A DNA stretch of 64,000 nt from CAVPHV01 sp963704825 (GTDB taxonomy: Bacteria > Actinomycetota > Acidimicrobiia > Spongiisociales > UBA5794). Below are positions 25,049 through 33,962 of the stretch, in pieces. A program made the position numbers and the translations under genes. The DNA is taken from NCBI GenBank assembly GCA_963704825.1, contig CAVPHV010000004.1, positions 86,891 to 150,890 on the forward strand, given 5' to 3'. The number at the start of each line of letters is the position of its first letter. The first letter of the stretch is position 1. The notes under the pieces were generated by a model. The model saw only the letters and a program-made list of their open reading frames with translations, was not told where the DNA came from and searched no databases.

Positions 25049-25145
25049 AGCTGCGAGTCATCCAATCCGCCGAAATCCCCGGCCCGGACGTCCTCACCGA
25101 TCTAGGCTACGCCATCGGGGTTCAACACGACTGGGAGAACGCAAG

Positions 25146-25886
25146 ATGAACGACAACATCCGTGTCCCACTCGCCGAAGCGATCGGAACGGCAGTCCTGG
25201 TCGTCGGTGGCGCGGGGACGGCGATCTTCGCCACAGGCGGATTCGAGGCCGGCCTCAGCGTCGGCATTCAGGGTGTCTCGCTCGCATTCGGCCTCAGCCT
25301 GATGACCATGGCGTACTTGATCGGGCGGATCTCGGGCTGCCACATCAACCCGGCGGTAACCATCGGGATGCTCATGAGCAAGAAACTCGACGCTGCCAAG
25401 GCAGTGCCGTATTTCGTCGCCCAGTTCGTCGGCGGCATCGTCGGCGCCGGGATCATCGCCTTGATCCTGAGCGGCACCGGGGGGTACTTCGCCGCGGCCC
25501 AAGATGCCGGCTTCGCCTCCAACGGCTACGGTACCCACTCGCCGGCCGGATTCGACCTGCTGTCAGTGGCGATCCTCGAGATCGTCGTCACGGCGATCTT
25601 CGTCCTCATCGTTCTCGGCACGACCGACGAGAGTGGCGTGCCGAAGGGCTTTGGACCGATCGCCGCCGGCTTCGGCCTCGCCCTCGTGCACATGATCTCG
25701 ATTCCGGTGTCAAACGCCTCGGTCAACCCGGCGCGGTCGCTCGCCACGGCGGTGTATCAGGGCGATTGGGCGCTCGGCCAGGTCTGGGCGTTCATCGTGT
25801 TCCCGACGATCGGTGCCCTGGGAGCCGGAGCTATCTGGCTCATGGTCGGTTCGCAGGCAACTGCCACCACGACATCGGACGGGTGA
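25146..25886 (+). CDS. aqpZ: Aquaporin (AqpZ-like)
   Basis: This 246-residue MIP-family channel moves water, or possibly small neutral solutes, across the membrane. It has six membrane segments and both half-helix motifs, NPAVT (about residue 72) and NPARS (about residue 195). ATG 25146 is chosen because MNDNIRVPLAEAIGTAVLV is a normal aquaporin start; upstream extension lacks homology. The residues beside the second NPA motif and the short loops favour a water channel over a glycerol facilitator. Confidence 0.9.
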   Translation: MNDNIRVPLAEAIGTAVLVVGGAGTAIFATGGFEAGLSVGIQGVSLAFGLSLMTMAYLIGRISGCHINPAVTIGMLMSKKLDAAKAVPYFVAQFVGGIVGAGIIALILSGTGGYFAAAQDAGFASNGYGTHSPAGFDLLSVAILEIVVTAIFVLIVLGTTDESGVPKGFGPIAAGFGLALVHMISIPVSNASVNPARSLATAVYQGDWALGQVWAFIVFPTIGALGAGAIWLMVGSQATATTTSDG

Positions 25887-26139
25887 GCTTCCGCCGTTGT
25901 TCCTCGGCGAACCCGGGCACATTCGGCGAACCGCTCCATCTCTGCCGCGCCCGCCAGCGGCTGGGGCCGGTTGGCGGTCGTCGAGGACGCCGGGGATTCC
26001 GAACACTCGCCCACGGCACTCGCGGCCGATCTCGGCAAGCGCTACAAAGAGCCCCCAGAGGACGAACAGGACTAGTCCAACCGTCCATATCGGCATGGTT
26101 GCACGTGCCGACCTCATGTGGTGTCAGCAACCCCACACG
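25887..26139. other. Interval without a supported gene
   Basis: A minus-strand frame from ATG 26096 encodes one hydrophobic helix (MPIWTVGLVLFVLWGLFVAL) and then loses coding character, with a better frame one base away. It may be a frameshifted small membrane gene, but it runs under the aquaporin 3' end, so I do not call it. Confidence 0.3.
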
Positions 26140-26197
26140 CAGCGCCCCCGGATCCGAGGCAAGCCGACGTCGGCCTGCCTCGCGCCCGGGGGCGCTG
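26140..26197. terminator. 58-bp near-perfect palindrome
   Basis: Two 29-nt halves meet at 26168/26169 and match at 25 positions; the outer 12 and inner 6 pairs are perfect. It lies 23 nt past the 3' end of the minus-strand SHOCT gene and probably terminates it. No T tract follows. Confidence 0.5.
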
Positions 26198-26220
26198 ACA
26201 GTGCTTGATTGTTGGTTGGA

Positions 26221-26595
26221 CTAGCTGTCGAGCACCTTCTGCTTCTGGGCGGCGTATTCGTCGTCGGTGAGGACGCCTTGGTCGTGGAGGCCCTTCAGCT
26301 TCTCCAACTGGTCGGCCGAGCTCGTGCCGGCGACCTGCTGGATGTACTGCTGCTGAGCGTTCTGCGCCTGGACGACAGCGTCCATCCGGCGCTTCTGCAT
26401 GGCGTCGCCATTGACAATCAGGTAGATCAGAACGCCGAGGAACGGCAGGAATACGACGAAGATGGTCCATCCGGCCTTGCCCCATCCGGACAGGTCGCTC
26501 TGGAAGATGTCTATGAAGATGGTGATGACCAGCCAGATCCACATGATGAAGAGGAAAAACAGGATCATCGCCCACAACAGGTCTAACAAAGGCAC
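26221..26595 (-). CDS. SHOCT-domain membrane protein
   Basis: The 124-residue protein has two N-terminal membrane segments (residues 4-27 and 43-61) resembling a phospholipase-D nuclease N-terminal (PLDc_N) module. It ends in a SHOCT domain, EKLKGLHDQGVLTDDEYAAQ, a short oligomerisation motif at protein ends. Such proteins are common in actinobacteria and their role is unknown. GTG 26595 has AAAGGAAGG upstream on the minus strand. Confidence 0.75.
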   Translation of the reverse strand: MPLLDLLWAMILFFLFIMWIWLVITIFIDIFQSDLSGWGKAGWTIFVVFLPFLGVLIYLIVNGDAMQKRRMDAVVQAQNAQQQYIQQVAGTSSADQLEKLKGLHDQGVLTDDEYAAQKQKVLDS

Positions 26596-26649
26596 TTGTG
26601 TACCTTCCTTTCGTTTGAAGCCCGATTTGTGAAGAATTCTAGGCTTCAG

Positions 26650-26739
26650 ATGTTCGCGCCGGATCTCGAGGCGCCGCGCCGCAATGGTCAGGGCGGTCCA
26701 TTCGGCCCTGGTGGCCCAGGAAGTGGCGGGTCATACTGA
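26650..26739 (+). CDS. Possible 29-residue Gly/Pro-rich peptide
   Basis: A short frame encodes MFAPDLEAPRRNG followed by a collagen-like GGPFGPGGPGSGG tail. TAGGCT ends 4 nt upstream, close for a leaderless start. An in-frame GTG at 26629 would add seven residues. It may be spurious. Confidence 0.2.
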   Translation: MFAPDLEAPRRNGQGGPFGPGGPGSGGSY

Positions 26740-26814
26740 GCGACTGAGTGGGAGCCCGGTCTTCCGGTGCGGGCTGTGGGGCCTGCCGCCGGGCTTGGCA
26801 AAAGGGGAATGCGC

Positions 26815-27882
26815 ATGACTCGTCGTCTGTCTCGATATCTCGTTGCTCTCGTGGCGATCCTCGTTGCTGTAGTTGCGATGGCGCCGGCCGATGCCGACGC
26901 CAAACGTGCTACCGCCGTCGTGATGAGCCGCAACATCTACCTCGGTGCCGACCTGACCGGAGCAATCGGGGCAACGACCCCCGATGAGCTCTTTGTGGCG
27001 GCAGCCGACAGCTTCCAGAACGTCGTCGCTACCAACTTCCCAGAACGCGCCAAACTGCTGGCGCAGGAAGTCGATGAGACCGCCCCGGACCTCATCGGCC
27101 TCCAGGAGGTGGCGATGTGGCGCACCGGCACCATCGGCGATCCGGCGCCGGCCGAGACCGTCGCCTACGACTTCCTCGAGACCTTGCGGGCCGAACTCGC
27201 TGCCCTCGGCCTCGACTACACCACGGCCGTGGTGCAGGAGAACTTCGACATCGAAACCCCGGCGACGTCCGCATCCGACGGCACTCCAGTCTTTCGGGAT
27301 GTCCGGCTGACGATGCGCAATGTGATCCTCGTCAAGTCCGGCGTTGCCTATTCGAACGTGCAGCAATCGCATTTCGAGACCAACGCCACCTATCAGACCA
27401 TCGCCGGCGAGATCGTTGACCTGCGCGGCTGGGTGGCGATCGACGTCGACCTTGGTCGCCGGCCGTTTCGGTTCGTCAACACCCACCTCGAGTCGTATCA
27501 GACTGCGGTGAGGACGATCCAGGCGCAGGAGATCGTCGATGGCCCGCTTGCCGCCAACAAGAAGGTGGTCGCCGTCGGAGACTTCAACTCGCCCCCGGCA
27601 GGACCTGAAAGTGAGGCCTACCGCATCCTCACCAAACGTAACAACGGCAAGATGCACGATGCGTGGAGGGCCAACGCGGCCGATCCCGGGCTCTCCTGTT
27701 GCCAGGAGGCCGACCTGGCCAATATGGACTCGACGGCCTACACCCGAATCGATCTGATCCTGACTCGGACCACGGCGGTCAAGACCCACGAGATCTTCAT
27801 GACCGGCATGACGGGGAAGACGCCTGACGGCTTGTGGGCGTCCGACCACTTTGGTGTGGTCGCGGTGCTGTCGATTCCTTGA
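26815..27882 (+). CDS. Secreted endonuclease/exonuclease/phosphatase-family protein
   Basis: The 355-residue product has a signal peptide (basic start, hydrophobic core LVALVAILVAVVAMA, then ADADA). The EEP metal-dependent phosphodiesterase fold follows: an early asparagine in MSRNIYLGAD, the metal-binding glutamate in LIGLQEVAMW, NTHLES, VGDFNSPP and the C-terminal SDHFGVVAVL with the catalytic histidine. Family members cleave nucleic acids, phospholipids or sugar phosphates; secretion suggests extracellular DNA or lipid turnover. ATG 26815 has AAAGGGGA 6-7 nt upstream. It converges on the next gene with a 1-nt gap. Confidence 0.8.
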   Translation: MTRRLSRYLVALVAILVAVVAMAPADADAKRATAVVMSRNIYLGADLTGAIGATTPDELFVAAADSFQNVVATNFPERAKLLAQEVDETAPDLIGLQEVAMWRTGTIGDPAPAETVAYDFLETLRAELAALGLDYTTAVVQENFDIETPATSASDGTPVFRDVRLTMRNVILVKSGVAYSNVQQSHFETNATYQTIAGEIVDLRGWVAIDVDLGRRPFRFVNTHLESYQTAVRTIQAQEIVDGPLAANKKVVAVGDFNSPPAGPESEAYRILTKRNNGKMHDAWRANAADPGLSCCQEADLANMDSTAYTRIDLILTRTTAVKTHEIFMTGMTGKTPDGLWASDHFGVVAVLSIP

Positions 27883-27883
27883 G

Positions 27884-29050
27884 TCAATCCTCCGTCTGGA
27901 GGAACTCGAGGCGGTTGCCGAAAGGGTCGGTGGTGTAGAACCGACGGTGGTAGGGGAGGCGGGAGTCCCACTCGACCGGGTAACCGGCCGTTTCGAGGCG
28001 ATCGGCGAGTCTGTCGAGGTCGGCGCTGATGATGCCGGGATGTGCTCTTGCGGCCGGGGCGAACGGTGTCTCGACGCCGAGGTGAATCTCCAGGCCCGCC
28101 GAGCGGAACCAACAACCGCCGCGGCTGGCGAGAGCGGGTGGCTTCATCACCTCGTCCATTTCGAGCAGACCACCGAAGAACGCTCGTGCGATTTCTTCAT
28201 CGCCTCGTGGCATGGCGAGCTGTACGTGGTGGAGTCCAACGCCGAGGTGCCGCGGGTGGGATCGTCCCGCCACCTCAGCAACTTTGGCGGCGATGGCGAG
28301 GACCGCCGGCTCGTGTGCGACGAAGAGGCTGGGTACAACCCATTGTCCGAGGCCGAGCAACCCCTCGGCGGCAACGGGGACATCTTCGGCGAGGATGGCG
28401 GCGAGCCGTGCTGCGAATTCGGGGAAGGCGAATTCGAGCCGCCGGAGCGGATCGAGGTTGTCGAGGGAGCCGGGCGATTCGGCGGGGCAGTGTCGGTTGG
28501 CGAGTTGGATCAGATGGCCAACTGCGTGCTGTTTGACGAAGACCCGGCCGGATTGGCGTTCGCCTCGCGCCCAGCGGCCCGTGCCGACGAGGAGGTTGGT
28601 CAGGAATTGGCCGAACAGGAACTCGTCGTCGGGTTGGTTGTCCGACGCCTCGGCCGCGGTGGAAGCGGCGATCGTTTCCATTCGAGCCTCGAGATCCATC
28701 TTGTCGACCAGCACCCGATACTCGTTGGCCCGGGTGACCGACAGCTCTCCAGCTTCGAAGATCGCCGGCTCCAAGAGATGCCCATCGTCGTAGACGGCTT
28801 TGACACCGTGGCGGGTTTCGCGGAAGAACAGCACGATGCGTTCTGGGTCCGGCAGCCAATCCGGAGTGGAGCGCAACCGTTCGGCGGCGCCGTCATCGAC
28901 CACAACCCAGAAGTCGTGATCCGACCATTCGTCGGGGATTCGGTCCCGTTCGGCCATCGATCCGAGGGCAACGAGGCCCTTGACCTCGGGGCTCGCGTCG
29001 GCCCACCCGATGAGCCGCTCGGTGAAGGCGCGGTATTCGTCGCCGTCCAT
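27884..29050 (-). CDS. Nucleotidyltransferase fused to a VOC (glyoxalase-like) domain
   Basis: The 388-residue protein joins two domains. Residues 1-260 form a nucleotidyltransferase with GS at 30-31 and the metal-binding pair D44/D46 in EWSDHDFWVVV, plus a helical C-terminal part, similar to aminoglycoside adenylyltransferases of the AadE type. Residues 270-386 form a VOC domain: HHVQLAMPRGDEEIARAFF, then HLGVETPF, and FYTTDPFGNRLEFLQ at the end, as in glyoxalase and bleomycin-resistance proteins. I know neither function here. Both domain types occur in drug inactivation, so a resistance or metabolite-modifying role is possible. Confidence 0.75.
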   Translation of the reverse strand: MDGDEYRAFTERLIGWADASPEVKGLVALGSMAERDRIPDEWSDHDFWVVVDDGAAERLRSTPDWLPDPERIVLFFRETRHGVKAVYDDGHLLEPAIFEAGELSVTRANEYRVLVDKMDLEARMETIAASTAAEASDNQPDDEFLFGQFLTNLLVGTGRWARGERQSGRVFVKQHAVGHLIQLANRHCPAESPGSLDNLDPLRRLEFAFPEFAARLAAILAEDVPVAAEGLLGLGQWVVPSLFVAHEPAVLAIAAKVAEVAGRSHPRHLGVGLHHVQLAMPRGDEEIARAFFGGLLEMDEVMKPPALASRGGCWFRSAGLEIHLGVETPFAPAARAHPGIISADLDRLADRLETAGYPVEWDSRLPYHRRFYTTDPFGNRLEFLQTED

Positions 29051-29152
29051 GGCGCCAAAGCCTAGGCCCAGGTCCGGAGACGAGGGTCACCTGCGGCGGG
29101 AGGTCTGCTCGGTAGGCTGTTCGCACAACGCCCACTTCGGCAAGGAGGCGCC

Positions 29153-29689
29153 ATGGCGGTGACGAACGAACAGATCATGTGGAGATGGGGGCTCATCGGG
29201 GGCATCATCTCGGTCGTACTCGGCATCGTCGTCATCGCCTGGCCGGAGCAGACACTCCTGGTGATCTCCATCATCTTTGGCATCCAGCTGATCATTTGGG
29301 GCCTGATGCTCATCATCTCCCGTGCCCTCCTCCATGAGGGCGTCGGCTCACTGATCCTTGGCATCATCGGTGGCGTGCTCGCCATCATGGCCGGCATCGC
29401 CACCTTCCGCGTCCCCGGCCGCACCGTGGTGATCCTGGCCATCATCCTGGGGGCGGCCTGGCTCGTCGCCGGTCTGTTCGAGGCCATCGAGGCGATCGCC
29501 AACAGCGACATGGAGCATCGGGGCTGGGTGTTGTTCGTCGGCGCTGTCACGGCGCTCGCCGGAATCATCCTGATGTCCGCACCGGTGGAGTCGGCGGGTG
29601 CCCTGGCCATCATCGGCGGCATCATGATGATGGTGATGGGCGGCGCCCGGGTGGTCGGCGCATTCCAGCTCCGCAGCGCGTTGACCTAG
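29153..29689 (+). CDS. HdeD/DUF308-family membrane protein
   Basis: The 178-residue protein has six hydrophobic segments arranged as three repeated pairs, each with the family pattern of a GIxxxxxGIxxxxxP helix, for example LIGGIISVVLGIVVIAWPE. HdeD-like proteins are linked to acid resistance in enterobacteria, but the wider DUF308 family is uncharacterised. AAGGAGG at 29142-29148 precedes the start, and TAGGCT (29112-29117) may be its -10 box. Confidence 0.8.
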   Translation: MAVTNEQIMWRWGLIGGIISVVLGIVVIAWPEQTLLVISIIFGIQLIIWGLMLIISRALLHEGVGSLILGIIGGVLAIMAGIATFRVPGRTVVILAIILGAAWLVAGLFEAIEAIANSDMEHRGWVLFVGAVTALAGIILMSAPVESAGALAIIGGIMMMVMGGARVVGAFQLRSALT

Positions 29690-29746
29690 ACCCCGTTCGT
29701 GCGTGGTTGCGGCGCGCTTTGTGGTACCCCAGCCACGCCGGAACGG

Positions 29747-32518
29747 CTAGGAAACGACGATGTTGACGAGCTTGGGGGGCCGGGCGATGACCTTGCGGAC
29801 TTCGCCTTGCTCCAGCCACGACTGAATCCGCTCGGCACCGAGGGCCGCAGCGATGGCGTCCTCTTCGGACAGGTCGGCGGCCACCTCGATGCGGTCCCGC
29901 ACCTTGCCGTTGATCTGAAGCACCATCGTCACGGTGTCCTCTCGCGCCAATTCGGGGTCGGCCTCGGGCCACGACTGGAGGTGAACCGATGTCTCGTGAC
30001 CGCGGCGGCGCCACAGCTCTTCGGCGATGTGGGGGGCAATGGGCGCCAGCATCAGCAGCAGCGCCTCGACGGCCTCGTTCCACGCCTCTGGCGAGACATC
30101 CGCGGCACGCCGTGATGCCTGCATGTCGTTGCGCATTGTCATCAGAGCGGCGATGGCCGTGTTCCACTTGAGGTCGTACATATCGCGGTCGACCTTCTGG
30201 ATGGTCTGATGGGTGCGCCTCCGTAGCGCGGCCGACGCCTCTTCCGTCACGGTTCCGGGTGTGTAATCGGTGGTACCGAGCTTCCAGACGTCCTCGATGA
30301 AACGACGTGAACCGAGGATGCCGCGGCTGTCCCAGGGACCGCCCTTCTGCCACTCGAAGGCGAACATCAGGTGGGTGCGAACCGCGTCGGCCCCATAGAG
30401 CTCGACGAGCTCGTCCGGGTTGACCACGTTGCCCCGAGACTTCGACATCCGCTGGACCTCGAGGTGGTGCTTGAGCTGGTTGACGTTGTTGGCGCCGGGA
30501 ATCGCCGGGATCTCGACAAGCGCGGACTCGGGAACCTCGACCGCCACCACCCGGTCGCCGTCCTGAACCTGCAGGATGTTCTCGGTGCGCCACATGATCT
30601 CGCCGGCGATGACGCCGGCCTCCAGCCCTGCGGTGGGGTCGACGCGTACCGACGAGGCAACGAGCCGCTCCCCGTCCCACTCTCCGTCGACCACCACAAC
30701 GTCTCCGTCGTGCTCCTCACCAAGGATTTGGCCCTGGTTGCGAACCACCATGAACGGCTCGTCGAAGGCGCCATCAGGGTTCCGGCCGTGGGCCCGCATG
30801 ACGGCGGCGGTGTCGTCGAAGAGACCCATGTCGCGCATCGCCTTGACGAAGAAGCGGGAGTAGAGCAGGTGCATCACGGCGTGCTCCGTGCCGCCGGTAT
30901 ACATGTCGACGGGCAGCCAGTACGCCGCCTCTTCCGGGTCGAAGGGTGCCTCGGCGAACCACGGCGACAAGTAGCGGAACCAGTACCACGACGAGCACAT
31001 GAAGGTGTCCAGTGTGTCGGTTTCGCGCCGGGCCGGCCGGCCTTCGGCGTCGGTGGTGGCGAAGAACTCCTCGTAAGTAGCGAGCGGGCTACGTCCATCG
31101 AACTCGACGTCTTCGGGGAGGATTACCGGCAGCTCGGCGTCGGGCACGGGCTCGATACCGCCGTCTTCACGATGGATCATGGGGATGGGAGCTCCCCAGT
31201 AGCGCTGGCGGGAGATCAGCCAATCCCGCAGGCGGTAGTTGATGGCCTCGGTTCCGGCCCCATTTGCTTCGAGCCAGTCGATGGCGGCGGCCACCGAAGG
31301 ATTGGCCCGTCCCTTGGCGTCGGTGGTCTCAACTCCGTCGATCGGGCCGCTGTTGACCATCACGCCCGGGCCGACAAACGCCTCGGTCATGTCGGCCTCG
31401 ACCAGCGGCGGCTCGCCATCGGGTTGGATCACCGGAACGATGTCGAGCCCGAAGTGGCGGGCGAACTCGAAGTCGCGTTGGTCGTGGGCGGGTACGGCCA
31501 TGATGGCGCCGGTGCCGTAGGAGAGCAGCACGTAGTCGGCGATCCAGATCGGGATCGGTTCCTGATTCACAGGGTTGACCGCGTAGCCGCCGGTGAAGAC
31601 GCCCGTCTTGTCCCGGCTGTCCTCCATCCGCTCGAGCTCGGATCTCCCGGCTGCGGCGGTGCGGTAGGCCTCGACGGTCTCACGACGGTCCTCGGTCGTG
31701 AGGGTGTCGACCAGGGGGTGTTCCGGAGCCAGCACCATGAAGGTGGCGCCCCACAGCGTGTCCGGGCGGGTGGTGAACACGACGATGTCTTCGGGGGCGG
31801 CCTCGCCCTGCGGAACGGTGACGAACGTGACCTCGGCGCCCTCGGACCGGCCGATCCAGTTGCGCTGCATCATGCGGATCGGCTCCGGCCAATCCGTCGT
31901 GCCGTACCCCAGCAGTTCGTCGGCGTACTCGGTGATGGCGAAGAACCACTGCTCCATCATCATCTGGATGACAGGTTGGTGGTTGCGCTCATCCTTACCG
32001 TCGATCACCTGTTCGTTGGCGAGGACTGTCTGGAGGGAGGGAGACCAGTTGACCATGGCTTCGGCCCGGTAGGCGATGTTGTGCTCGAACATCTGTTTGA
32101 AGAACCACTCGGTCCACTTGTAGTACGTGGGGTCATTCGTGACGGCCTCGCGCTCCCAATCGAACATGGCACCCATCGAGCGCAGTTGGCCCCGCATTCG
32201 CTCGATGTTCTCGGCCGTCCAGATGGCGGGGTGAATGTTGCGTTGCACCGCGGCGTTCTCGGCGGGGAGGCCGAACGCATCGAACCCAATCGGGAACAGC
32301 ACGTTGTAGCCCTTCATGCGCATCATCCGGGCGCGGGCGTCGGACGGGGTCATCGCGTACCAGTGGCCCATGTGAAGGTCGCCCGAAGGGTAAGGAAGCA
32401 TGGTGAGGGCGTAGTGCTTGGGGCGGTCCCAATCGACGCGGGAGCGATAGAGGCCGTCGGCCTCCCAGCGCTTCTGCCAGGTCCGTTCGATGTCCAAGTG
32501 GTTGTAGTCGCTAGCCAT
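29747..32518 (-). CDS. leuS: Leucyl-tRNA synthetase
   Basis: LeuS attaches leucine to its tRNAs. The 923-residue class I synthetase has the HIGH-type motif in PYPSGDLHMGHWYAM near residue 48, a long CP1 editing domain in the middle, and the KMSKS loop MSKSRGNVVNP. An insert region follows the C-terminal anticodon-binding part. ATG 32518 (MASDYNHLDIERTWQKRW) is the natural start; earlier in-frame starts at 32548 and beyond would reach into the divergent gene. The TACCAT box near 32553-32548 could be its promoter. Confidence 0.95.
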   Translation of the reverse strand: MASDYNHLDIERTWQKRWEADGLYRSRVDWDRPKHYALTMLPYPSGDLHMGHWYAMTPSDARARMMRMKGYNVLFPIGFDAFGLPAENAAVQRNIHPAIWTAENIERMRGQLRSMGAMFDWEREAVTNDPTYYKWTEWFFKQMFEHNIAYRAEAMVNWSPSLQTVLANEQVIDGKDERNHQPVIQMMMEQWFFAITEYADELLGYGTTDWPEPIRMMQRNWIGRSEGAEVTFVTVPQGEAAPEDIVVFTTRPDTLWGATFMVLAPEHPLVDTLTTEDRRETVEAYRTAAAGRSELERMEDSRDKTGVFTGGYAVNPVNQEPIPIWIADYVLLSYGTGAIMAVPAHDQRDFEFARHFGLDIVPVIQPDGEPPLVEADMTEAFVGPGVMVNSGPIDGVETTDAKGRANPSVAAAIDWLEANGAGTEAINYRLRDWLISRQRYWGAPIPMIHREDGGIEPVPDAELPVILPEDVEFDGRSPLATYEEFFATTDAEGRPARRETDTLDTFMCSSWYWFRYLSPWFAEAPFDPEEAAYWLPVDMYTGGTEHAVMHLLYSRFFVKAMRDMGLFDDTAAVMRAHGRNPDGAFDEPFMVVRNQGQILGEEHDGDVVVVDGEWDGERLVASSVRVDPTAGLEAGVIAGEIMWRTENILQVQDGDRVVAVEVPESALVEIPAIPGANNVNQLKHHLEVQRMSKSRGNVVNPDELVELYGADAVRTHLMFAFEWQKGGPWDSRGILGSRRFIEDVWKLGTTDYTPGTVTEEASAALRRRTHQTIQKVDRDMYDLKWNTAIAALMTMRNDMQASRRAADVSPEAWNEAVEALLLMLAPIAPHIAEELWRRRGHETSVHLQSWPEADPELAREDTVTMVLQINGKVRDRIEVAADLSEEDAIAAALGAERIQSWLEQGEVRKVIARPPKLVNIVVS

Positions 32519-32611
32519 GCTTCCATCCGGCGTGAGTGAGGGCGCCATGGTAGAGACTGCCGAATGGCCAGGGTGCGGGTTCAGGTCCCATCCGGCGGTA
32601 GGCTCCCGGCC

Positions 32612-33067
32612 ATGCCAGAAGCTCCTCCTCGGGACGCGGGGCCGATAACCGTCGGTGACATGCTGCGCGGCGGCGGGATCGATCCCGACGGCCTCGTCTC
32701 CATCGCACCGCGGGTAGATCCCGATACGGTCACGGTTCGGGTTGCCTCGCCGCTTTTTCGCCGGACGTGGGCCCGCGGGATATCCGCGGTCACCATGCCG
32801 TGGGCGATCTACGTCACGCCCGCGGTGATGAACCGCCATCTGGCGGGCGCAGAACCGCGGCGGACGGGCCTACTGATGGTGCACGAGCTCATGCACGTCG
32901 AGCAGTGGCGACGGCTCGGAGGTTTCCGGCACCTCGTTCAATATGTCGGCGACTACCTTCGGGGCCGCGCTCGTCGTCTCACCCACTGGGAGGCGTATCG
33001 GGCCGTGCGCTTGGAGCAGGAGGCTCGGGCGGCGGCTCGCCTCATCACCGAGGATGAACCGCGATGA
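32612..33067 (+). CDS. Small putative metallopeptidase with HExxH-type motif
   Basis: The 151-residue protein contains LLMVHELMHVEQWRRLGG, an HELMH zinc motif with a hydrophobic flank as in zincins, and then a helix with a conserved tyrosine (VQYVGDYL) and YRAVRLEQEA. The family of short DUF4157-like zincins is the closest type I know. TAGGCT ends 7 nt before the ATG, supporting this start and a leaderless transcript. Its stop overlaps the start of the CPBP protease gene (ATGA), so two protease-like genes are coupled. Confidence 0.6.
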   Translation: MPEAPPRDAGPITVGDMLRGGGIDPDGLVSIAPRVDPDTVTVRVASPLFRRTWARGISAVTMPWAIYVTPAVMNRHLAGAEPRRTGLLMVHELMHVEQWRRLGGFRHLVQYVGDYLRGRARRLTHWEAYRAVRLEQEARAAARLITEDEPR

Positions 33068-33855
33068 CCGCCGAGGCGATCACCACCGACTACCTGCCGG
33101 GTACCAACTGGAACTGGCGCCACTTCCTCGCCGTCTTCTTCGCCGGCCTGGCGGGAGCGGTCATTGGTGCTGTGCTGGTAGCGGCGTTCGACATGGACCT
33201 CGACTCGGTCTGGACCAACCTCGGGGTGCTCTTCGGGTTCCAGGTGCTCGGCTACCTGGCCGCCATGGCCTATTTCTCCGCCCGCGTCGGTACCGGGAGT
33301 TGGGCTGCCGACTACGGCTTGCGCTTCAGGGCGTCCAACCTCTGGGGGATTCCGGGCGGGCTGGGACTCCAAATCGTCGTCGGATTGGCGCTCGCCCCTC
33401 TGGTCTCCTGGTTGGGCGGTGACGATCCTCCGCAGCAGGCGGTGGGGGAGATCATCGCCGACGCCACCGGAGTCAGAGCGACAGCACTCATCTTCGTGGC
33501 AGTGGTGATCTTCGCCCCGCTGGTTGAGGAGTTGCTGTATCGGGGCATCCTGCTGTCGTGGCTACGCCGGGTGATGCCGGCCTGGGGCGCAGTGGCGATC
33601 TCGGCTCTGGTCTTTGCCGGGGTGCACCTGCTTGATCCCAATGCGTGGCTGGTGGTCCCCGGGCTGTTCCTCATCGGCCTGGTGCTGGGCTACTTCGCGC
33701 TGCGCACCGGGTCGCTCGGCCTGCCGATCATGTTGCATGCCGGGGTCAACTTGACCGCCATGCTGCTTGCTTTGTTTGGCGATGAGGTTGTTGCGCGTCT
33801 CGAGGAGATGCAGGAGCAACTCGAGACGCTGGCCGCGTTTGTCGGCCTGGGGTGA
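33064..33855 (+). CDS. CPBP-family intramembrane glutamic protease
   Basis: This 263-residue polytopic protein has the CAAX-protease and bacteriocin-processing motifs: EELLYRGILLSWL (motif 1, EExxxR), FAGVHLL (motif 2 histidine) and HAGVNLTAM (motif 3, HxxxN). In bacteria such proteins process peptides or serve in bacteriocin self-immunity; the substrate here is unknown. It has about seven membrane segments and a C-terminal coiled stretch (EEMQEQLETL). It is translationally coupled to the preceding zincin-like gene. Confidence 0.85.
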   Translation: MTAEAITTDYLPGTNWNWRHFLAVFFAGLAGAVIGAVLVAAFDMDLDSVWTNLGVLFGFQVLGYLAAMAYFSARVGTGSWAADYGLRFRASNLWGIPGGLGLQIVVGLALAPLVSWLGGDDPPQQAVGEIIADATGVRATALIFVAVVIFAPLVEELLYRGILLSWLRRVMPAWGAVAISALVFAGVHLLDPNAWLVVPGLFLIGLVLGYFALRTGSLGLPIMLHAGVNLTAMLLALFGDEVVARLEEMQEQLETLAAFVGLG

Positions 33856-33962
33856 TACCCCTTCTACGCGTCACACCCACCTGGTAGATCTCTGGGGAGA
33901 GGCGGCGCAGGTGTGATGGGTCCGCTGAAGGGGGCAGGCCAATCGAATCCAACGATCGCCGC

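Noticed and set aside
30371..32539. A 722-codon plus-strand frame antisense to leuS
   Set aside because: The leuS frame holds HIGH and KMSKS motifs; the antisense frame is motif-free and explained by base composition.
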